The position numbers were made by a program, and so were the translations under genes. A stretch of 64,000 nucleotides of DNA from Dendrophyllia cribrosa (lineage: Eukaryota > Cnidaria > Anthozoa > Scleractinia > Dendrophylliidae): positions 37,792,709-37,856,708 of the forward strand of contig JAJLRJ010000010.1 of the NCBI GenBank assembly GCA_024195265.1. The letters run 5' to 3'. Under the pieces are notes generated by a model. The model was not told the DNA's origin. It did no database searches and saw only the letters and a program-made list of their open reading frames with translations. This document shows, piece by piece, positions 24,501 to 33,500 of this stretch (its first letter is position 1; the number at the start of each line of letters is the position of its first letter).

Positions 24501-27500
24501 TACTCCCTGAATTGTACTCCACTCAGTCCAATGACTATTACTTACAAAAAAAATCATATAACGTGATTCAGGATTTGTCTCTTAAGTGTTTATTACCTTG
24601 TATCGTTCGAGGAAGTCTGGTTCAACACAAGAGGTTGAGAAGCTACTTTGCGATCAGCTGTTCTTGACAAACCTGAAAACAATAGACACTTACTATGGTT
24701 ACTTGTCATGACGTAAAGGAGTTGACTTAGAGGTTATTTTCAATGTAGTAACTGACCATCCTTCCCCACGTATGGGATGGCTTGTCCTGCCCAGCGACCA
24801 ATAAAATACTCAGCAATGGTTGAATGACGAGCCTTGCGTACTTCTGGATCAGAAACAAACCTCTGAAATGAAAATATATAATTGTTAATTTGTCCAACGC
24901 TTGTGACATGATAAACATTACATCTTTCTCATATTATTACTTAGCTTTACATTTACCATCTTTCTTTATTTATCAACAGAAAAATACTTAAAGTACTCTT
25001 CAATAGCTTTAAATGGTCACATTCGGATTCCAACCTGCCTCTGAATCTACATACCTCCTCCGCCGCCTCTCTGAACTGCCTGTGGTACCATGACAACACA
25101 GGTGTGCCTCCTTTCAGCCCCCTTTCGACAAGGTAGGGTCCCAGGTCCGTCTGAATGCGGACCCAAAGCAATGGAGGAAGCCGCCGAATAGGGGGTACCC
25201 ACCATTCGTACACGTCATTCAAAACTTCGTCATCACATGACAGGATATCTTCAAGTTCATTGGCTGACAAGTAGATACAGTAAAAAAACAACAACAAAGA
25301 AACGAAAAAATGAGTGAAAAGAAAGGATGGAAAGAAACGATATTCACTTACTTATTTTTTGGGAGGACCATTAATGAATGGACAATTATCAAACGGCTTT
25401 ACAAAAGGATGATAATGAAAAGTGCAAACAAAAACAGACAGAAAGAGTAGAATATATAAAGTTTCCCTTTATCGCAAAAATAATTTAAAACAAAACGCGT
25501 CGTTATGTCACGTGGCCGTACCTGTTAATCCAAATTTAGCAACTGTAAGGTATCCTAAAGCGTGATTCACTAACAAGTTGCCATGGATACGGATAAGCCT
25601 GTCAAATATGTCGTCGATGAGTTTTCGTACAGTCCTAGACAAAGTGATGTCATCAACTGGGGTGAAAGAGGTCCATGTACAGGAAGTCTCAAACGCAATC
25701 TAAAGAGAAGAGAAATCAAAGGCTCTTATGCGACAACTCGTGAATACGAAGCGTTCGCACCCTCCCCTCTCCTAGATGTTTTGCTTCACCGCCCCCCCCC
25801 CCCCCCCCACGCGGCTCAACTCCTTACCCTCCCCTCCCTCCAACGCCGTCTCCATGGGTAACGCAAGTGACCACTACATATCGCGGGCTCAATGTTAACA
25901 GCCGATCGATCGAGCGAAATTTTGTCCCACTGCTGTAACTCGTTCAACGCTTCGCGTATTCACGAGTTAAAAAGCACCTCTTAAAGGTCAAATGAACCAA
26001 AAATTGAAATTTTTTCTTTATCCATTTAAACGTTAAAAGAAACCATAATAAAGCAAACTTACACAAAAATTTTCCCTCCTGAGCCTTTAAGGAAGTTACA
26101 TAGCTGAAATAACGAAGATTTCCAAAGGCTTCACGAAAACGTTTCTGAAATGGCCGCGCGCTACAAGTGGTAGGATTGGTAAGGATTGTGACGTCACTAT
26201 TGGTGAGCCAACCTCATTCCCAGTGTCCTTTCTCCTGGCGAATACTAAGTATTCTAGCTTGTGTATATTCTTAAAACTTAAAGATTTATACCGTTTTCGC
26301 ATTGAAAATGGCCGAGGAGCTCAAACTTGTGTTTTGGTAAGAAAAGAAGAGCTTTGAGCGACGAAACCTTGCTTCGAGAAACTTCATCTGTTTATACAAT
26401 ATATATTTTTAACGGAGTTAGGTTTTTTCAATCCACCTTGCTTGGTAGTTTAGTGCAGGTTAACTTTCCCTCTCTGTCAATCATCTCCGCTTTCGCGGTA
26501 ATTTTGGTGAAGGTAAACTGTTGAATTCATAGTGACGGCTTTAAATTTCAAATAGAGAAAAGAAAATTAACCGTCGTGAGTTCACGTTCTCCACAAAAAC
26601 CTATTCTTGGTTTTCACGTGACGTCACAAAAATTCAAAAATCTAAACTATACATCCTACAAAGCTGTCTCTAACATGGTATGTGGATGCCAGTGTTATAA
26701 TCTTTCACAAAAAGTTTCAGGTTTTAACGATGTTTTGCTTCCGATTTATAAAGGTTTTAAATATGTCACGCAATTCGTCACGCTATTTCAGATAAGCCGT
26801 GGAAATAAACAAAATTGAATCAGCTGAAAAATGTTTTTTGCATTATAAGTGCGTATAAGCCTATTTAATGGAGTTATAGCAAATACAATATTTTTTAATT
26901 TGATTTTTGGTGTAATTAAGACTGAATTTTTGGCCGCCATCTTTGTGCCCCTGAGTGGGGCTCCATACATTTCTTACTAAAAATGTCTAATACTCGTTCG
27001 CCTGTAACTCTTGAATGAAGAGCTCATGCGCTTCAAAATTTGGCCCAGATGTGTAGTTTTAAATTCTCTACAATTCCATGAACATTTTGGGGTCGAAATC
27101 TGTTGTTTAATGCTTTCGAATTTTGATATGACGTAAGTGAAAACCAAGAATAATTTGATCATTTGACGTTGTTGTTTTGCAGGGAACGGCAAGGAAATGA
27201 ACTAAAATATGAAACGCAAGTGCAGGCATGCATTGTTTTCGCTCATTAAACCTATTGTTTTCAACTTCAAACCTTGACTGTTTTGACGTGGTCAATAGTG
27301 ACGTCACTTTCCGACAATTTTCCCGATCGCTCTACGATTATGAAGGCCAAAAAGTCGCCTCTGCGATGCCAAGTCCAATTAGTTTCAAACTTCAGAATAT
27401 GTTTATTTGGTACTCATTAAACATATTGCATTAATATTGGACAAAAAGAAAAAATGTCAAGTTTTTGGTTCATTTAATTTGACCTTTAAGTCCCGGCTAA

Positions 27501-30500
27501 ACGCCCTAACATTATTATATAACACGCCCAACATTTGTTGTGCAACAATGTTGAACGCGCGGCTAAACGCCATTTAACATTACACCAACATTGTTGGCGT
27601 TTGTTTATTTTTTCCCGGGTGTTTCAAAATGGCAGACAGATAAGTCGTTTAAAATATGATTGGTCGCTTTTAACATTGTTGTAAAGCTGGCTTTACAACA
27701 TTGTTGTAAAGTTAGCCAAAATGTTTGATCGAAAACAAAACATTCAAGCAACAAAAACTGTTGGTCAAACATCGTCTAACATGGGCTGCTGTTAAAGTAT
27801 AGTATCGAGGTGATTGAGGCGCCTTCTAGATGTAACTTTAGTTTTTGGTTTTGATACAAACCTTTAGAAACAACGGATAAGGGCATTCATTAAACGCATC
27901 TAAGACTTCCAACATCTGTGAAGCAGTCAAGTTTCTTTTGCTGTCTTTCAACCAAGATTCAAGGAGATATTTACCATCTTTGGCTGACATCTTAGTTACC
28001 TGCAAAGTAATCATTCACAGCTGGTAATAATACAATATTGTCCAACACTGACTATGTTTACGATCCCCTATGGCTTCTTGTTAGGTTCTTGGCTTGTTTT
28101 TGAAAATACGAACAAGAAGCCTCGAAGGCTTTAAAACCGGGCTGTGGCTTGGCACTACCACAGCACTCAGAAATTAGCTCGGGATTTTACTTTGCAACGC
28201 GCAGGGATCCCAGCTATCATAATTAAATTACGTACCTCAACGAATGTTTCCTCGGGTAAAGACAACTGCAGTTTATTCAAGCAGCCTCCTTCATTGGGCA
28301 AAGTAGATACGACGATCTTGACATTGGAAGGCAACTCAAAGGGAAGCCACTCTAAATTCCGACCATTGTCTTCATCTGTCAGCTGATCCAATGAATCCAG
28401 GAACAAAACCAGGGGGTGGCCTTTGATCGCAAGTTGTAGATTTTTTAGAAACTCTTCGCAAAGAGTTGTGAAGTCAGTGGCGACCTCATTGGGATCTTTG
28501 TCGTATATTCGTCTTAACTGGACGCATAGTGACCTGAGAAGAGGACGGGCGGATGTCGAATCCATGCTGGTCCCGAGAAAACGATAAATTATCACTGCAC
28601 CTGAAGACTGCAATGAACAGAGAAAAGCAATAAAAAGGGAGATGATGGAGGTATTAGTGAGGAATAATTAAAACGAACTGTAAAAATTCAATGTACGTTA
28701 CCAATGCCACAGTATTAGCAATTCCTTTCGCCATGATGCTTGTCTTTCCTGAGCCGGAAGGACCATGAACCACCAGGAGCTTCGAAGAGTCACTTGACAA
28801 ATGAGAACTCACCTGCAGGAAGAATAACAAAAGTATGTATTTATTTTCATTTACATCTCATGGTATGGAGCCGCGAAGGAAGGTTTTGTTTTCCCGTCAC
28901 GTGTTGCCTGGTTTTACCCGCCATGATGTGCCAGTTGAACGTCTTTCGCATTGCTCACGATGGAGATGGATTCCAGTAGAAACGTTTCATCCACATTTTT
29001 AATCAACCCGGAAAAATCGTTGAAAATAACTGATTATGGTTTGCAATAATTTTCTCTTGTCATAAGTCATTATAGTTTAGCATTTTGTCCAGATTAAAAT
29101 ACCAGTTACATTAACATTAGATATTTTATGGCATTTGATATATTCGTTAATTTGTTGATCTACTTTATTCTGTATTTAAGTACCGCGGGTTTTTTTTATC
29201 CCATTTTATCATATTCACGCATATTCCAACAATTACTTTGGTAAATACCTTTTCTAGAATTTCATCTTTTCCAAACACTTGCTCAGCTTTTTCCAGGCAA
29301 AACACAGCGTGGCTTTTGACCTCCTCGAATAATACGTCATCAGCCACGTGACTGCCCTTGATAGCTTCAGTCATTGTTTGGACCATGAGATCGCAGAAAT
29401 GGTCACTGAATTCCCTGTAAACAACAACAACAACAGTAGAAAACAAAAGTAACAATCCGATGCAATGATTCTCTTCTTAAAAAAGAGCGAAATGTTAAAA
29501 TTCTATTTTAAATCATTGGGTTCTACAATGAAGCAAGAACTATTCACTCACACACAAACTAACCTAAGGTAATCTGCGTGTTGTTCTAATGTTATTCCGG
29601 GGCCCCAGTTGACCGTGTAGTCTTTTATGTTTGAAGGGCTTAGAACTCCAGGGACAGTCTCGTTCTTCAGTTTATGGAGAAACGCCTGAGCTTCTGTGTC
29701 AATACTGCCATCGCTGTACTGAAAAAAGCAAAAGAAAAAATATTAACTTTTATTGCATGGCTGAACTGGTCCAGGATAAAAAGGAGCATTCTGATTGGTT
29801 CCCTGAGTGGTGCGACTTTTGCTGTATACGCACCGACAAGATGGACCGCTCTCGAATTGATTTCACTGATTTGTGTTTTCTATAAATAGATCCAAAAGAA
29901 AACTGTTTTTTATATGAAGTAGAAACTACATCTGTGTGTCGTTCTTCGTTTTTGGTAAAACGTTTGCGAAAATGTTTGGACTTCACTTTCACCTTTGAAG
30001 CACGCACGCTTGCCAATAGAAGTATGCTTTGTTGTCGGCAAATTTGTGATTGAGCCATTACGATAATAACAATATGGTAACCTTTAGTCAGTATTGGGAA
30101 AGCATTCGTTCCACCTTAGTTCAATAACATATAAGTTATCCACACTTTGAATTGGTGTCACTGGTTTCCAAACGTATCTACATGTATTACCCTACATATC
30201 TTACCCTTTTGTCAATAAATTTTCCAGCAGATTTATCTTGGTATTTTGTCTCTAAATTGATAATTTTACGCCGGTAAAAGAACGTCTTTTGATCTCTGTT
30301 ATCCATGTACAGTAATCCACGATGGACTTCCTCTTCTGTCACTGATACCGTGTACCACTTGGCTCTGAACACACAAAGAAGACAAGGAACAAAGTTCTCA
30401 AACTTATTCAGAATTCCTCAAGTTGGATCAGTTCGAGAAGCTATATCAAACACTCGTAAGGGTGTTTCAGGAATCCAAACATCTCTAAGTTGGCCCGAAC

Positions 30501-33500
30501 AATGAAGTCATTTTTAAAAAAAAATCTGTAATGTAAAATGCCCATTTATGCGACTGACCGGTCAATACGAAATTATTAACAGGAAAAACCCAGGATGATA
30601 ATATTACCTAGTTTCCTTGTCCTTTAAACAGCGTGACGCTTTTCTCAGAGTCATCTGTAACTTCTCAAATATATCCCACTATTTTCCTTGCGGTGCCTGA
30701 CTGCTTGGCTTTAGCATGTATGTTTCAGGGACCAGGTTTGTGTTCAAATCAAACCTGCGGATTAGACGCAAAAATAAAATAAATAGCATCGCTACACGTT
30801 ACTCAATTTCATCAATTGGACAAAATGTTAGCTTAGCAAACATTGGTTATAATCTAACCATTCACTGAGCAGGTTTGCATCCGGGTCGTTGTCCTTTTCA
30901 GCTTGAGCTTGCAATTGTTCAAATTCACTTGCCTCAATGCGCGATGGGAAGGGTCGAAATCCTGCAAAAGAAGATTAAATAAATTGCTGTTGAGCCACTT
31001 TATTACCTAGAGGCCGCGATCCTTTTGGTCAGCACAAAAAGATCGGCTAGAAATTCTTGCTGTTGACCAATATAATTGAAGGTCACGGACTCTGGGGACG
31101 AGAATGTTGCCTGTCCTTACCTCGAACCTTAAGTTATTTAACAGAACGGGGCTTGCATTTTCTCTGAAAGAACTGGCCTTTCATCTTATCATTCTAGACA
31201 ATTCTCTAAGCACCCTGTGATAACTGTCACTTCTCCAAGTCACCGGGCTCGATTTAATGACAGAGTAAAATTGTTTCTTAACGCATTCAAATCTACCTTT
31301 GTTACTACTCAAATATAAGTCAGTCATTTCATCGTTCAATCGCGGACCGAAAGGTCGATGACTATTTTTTTCGATGTTAATTCTACCGAAAAAGCTTTAA
31401 AATTGACTTAAAATAAAACAGGGGTCGACATACCATTAAAATTCCTTTTTTTCTCCGTTCTTTGTTATTTGAAAGAAGTAATAGCGTTTTCCATCTCGAG
31501 TTAATTAGCAAACGTTTCTCTGTTTGCAAAACACGTCTGAAGCGACCAACTTTCGTTTTGCGACTGAAAACTTTTCTTTGTGACATAACAAAAGAAGAAA
31601 AAACGCGCGCGCATAAATCAGCCAATCAGATACGTTGCTAACTCACGTGATGCGAGCACGCTCAGCAGTTTGAATTTGCGCCCGCGTTACTGAGTCAAAC
31701 AACAGGGTATAGTTCAATTCTGATACAATTTTGTTTGCAATTTCCATTTGTTTGCCGGGGGTAAAACCATCATATTCACTGTTCCTGTTTTAAATTTGCG
31801 CATGGCGAAAATGAACTCCTGGTGCATGTGAAGTTGCTATTTTCCGCTATCTAAACGTTTGTAAGTTAAGGAAGTTGTACTGACCAAACTTCCCTACCCC
31901 TGAAGAAGGCCAGTTTTGGCCATTTTTATTCGCTCCAAGACAGACAGCTCGGAAAGCGAGAATCAAGCGAATATTTCTGAGGGCAGTGAAGTTGACCGCC
32001 GCGGTGACAACGTAACAACACTGAACAATAAAACCGTTGTGTGTCGGTTATATTTTTGTTGCAGCACAAATTTATGATTAAATTGAAAGAAAAAAAAAGA
32101 GGTCGACGTACCTTTTTAGTTGAGCAGTTAAAGTTTACTTTCGTCTTTTCCAAAAAACACGTCTGAAGACAGTGATTTTGCTTTTACGACTCAGTATAAA
32201 CTTTTCACGATTCGTGACACAACAAAGGAGGAAAAACGCGTGCGCAAAATCAACCAATCACATTCGAGCTTAAGTGATGCGAGTGCGCGCTGCAGCGGTT
32301 CGAATTTGCGCCCACGTTGTTAATTTTTTTAAGAGAGCAAGCTATTTTCTCTCTTTTATCTTTGTACTTGCGTTTTAATTTATGACAAAATAAAGAAACT
32401 CAGGAAAACAGACAAGCAAAAACAGTAATCTTTGACAGGCCACATGGTCGAGTTGTAGATTTCAACGGAAAGTTAACAAACAAGCAAATAAACTGCTGTA
32501 GTTTAGGAGTTGCTGTAGGAGTTGCTGTAGTCCCTGATGAAGAGATAGTAATCTCGAAACGTCGGACGACTGTTATTCGTTTTTTGGTGCTATTTTTGTG
32601 ATATTTGACATTCCTGTTTTTACCAAGCAAATAAACTGCTCACCGTATTTATCACACAAGAAGACCACGTAGTTGATTCCTTGAGATTCTTTTTGGCACC
32701 TGAAATAAAACGAACCCGGTTCGAGTATTTTAAAAACCATCAAATGAAAAAAGAAAAAAACCCAATAAGAGCAAGTTTCTGCCAACAAACGAATTTGGTT
32801 ACCTGGTTATTTCAGCCATACAAATTATCGAGGTCATGTGATCAGAAGAGGATCTGCAAGCACGAAAAACTGATAGCTCAATCGATGAGAACCTTTTTAG
32901 AAAGCTTTGAAATAATCATTGAAATCTCGGTTAGTTGTAATCAGTGGTATGGAGTACTCACTCTTCTCTGATTCCCCAGCGCATCTCCGATGGAGCAAAC
33001 TCGAATCCGTATTTTCTTCCGAACAGCTTTAAGTACGGATACACTGATGAAAAACGAAAACAATTTGCTATATTACCTTATAGACTACAAGCGAGAATAA
33101 GTACGCGTGCCCGCGCTTTAGAGCCATTTGTTCTCTTTGTTGCTAACAACCAGAAAAGAGGTTTTAGGAACAAGTTTGGAAGGTTGCAAAAACTTGAAAC
33201 AAGATTTAAGACATTTTCAAATTCTAATATATTTCTAAAACCACATGCGAACGTTTCTAGACAGGCTTCCCCTTCGACATTTACGGACAACTCTATGTGT
33301 AAAGACGTGTTTAGACTTTCTCCAAGTCGCTTGTTTTTTCTCTGCAAAGAGAGTTTTGGTGCTTTAGGACAAAAAGCTTGGCTAACACGCAAATGGGAAG
33401 CGCGCGCAGAATATATGCATGCGAATAGCTCGAAAACGCAGAACCGGCCGCCATCCATTAAGAGCCCGCGTGTATCTTCCCTAACCAGCGGATTGCATAA

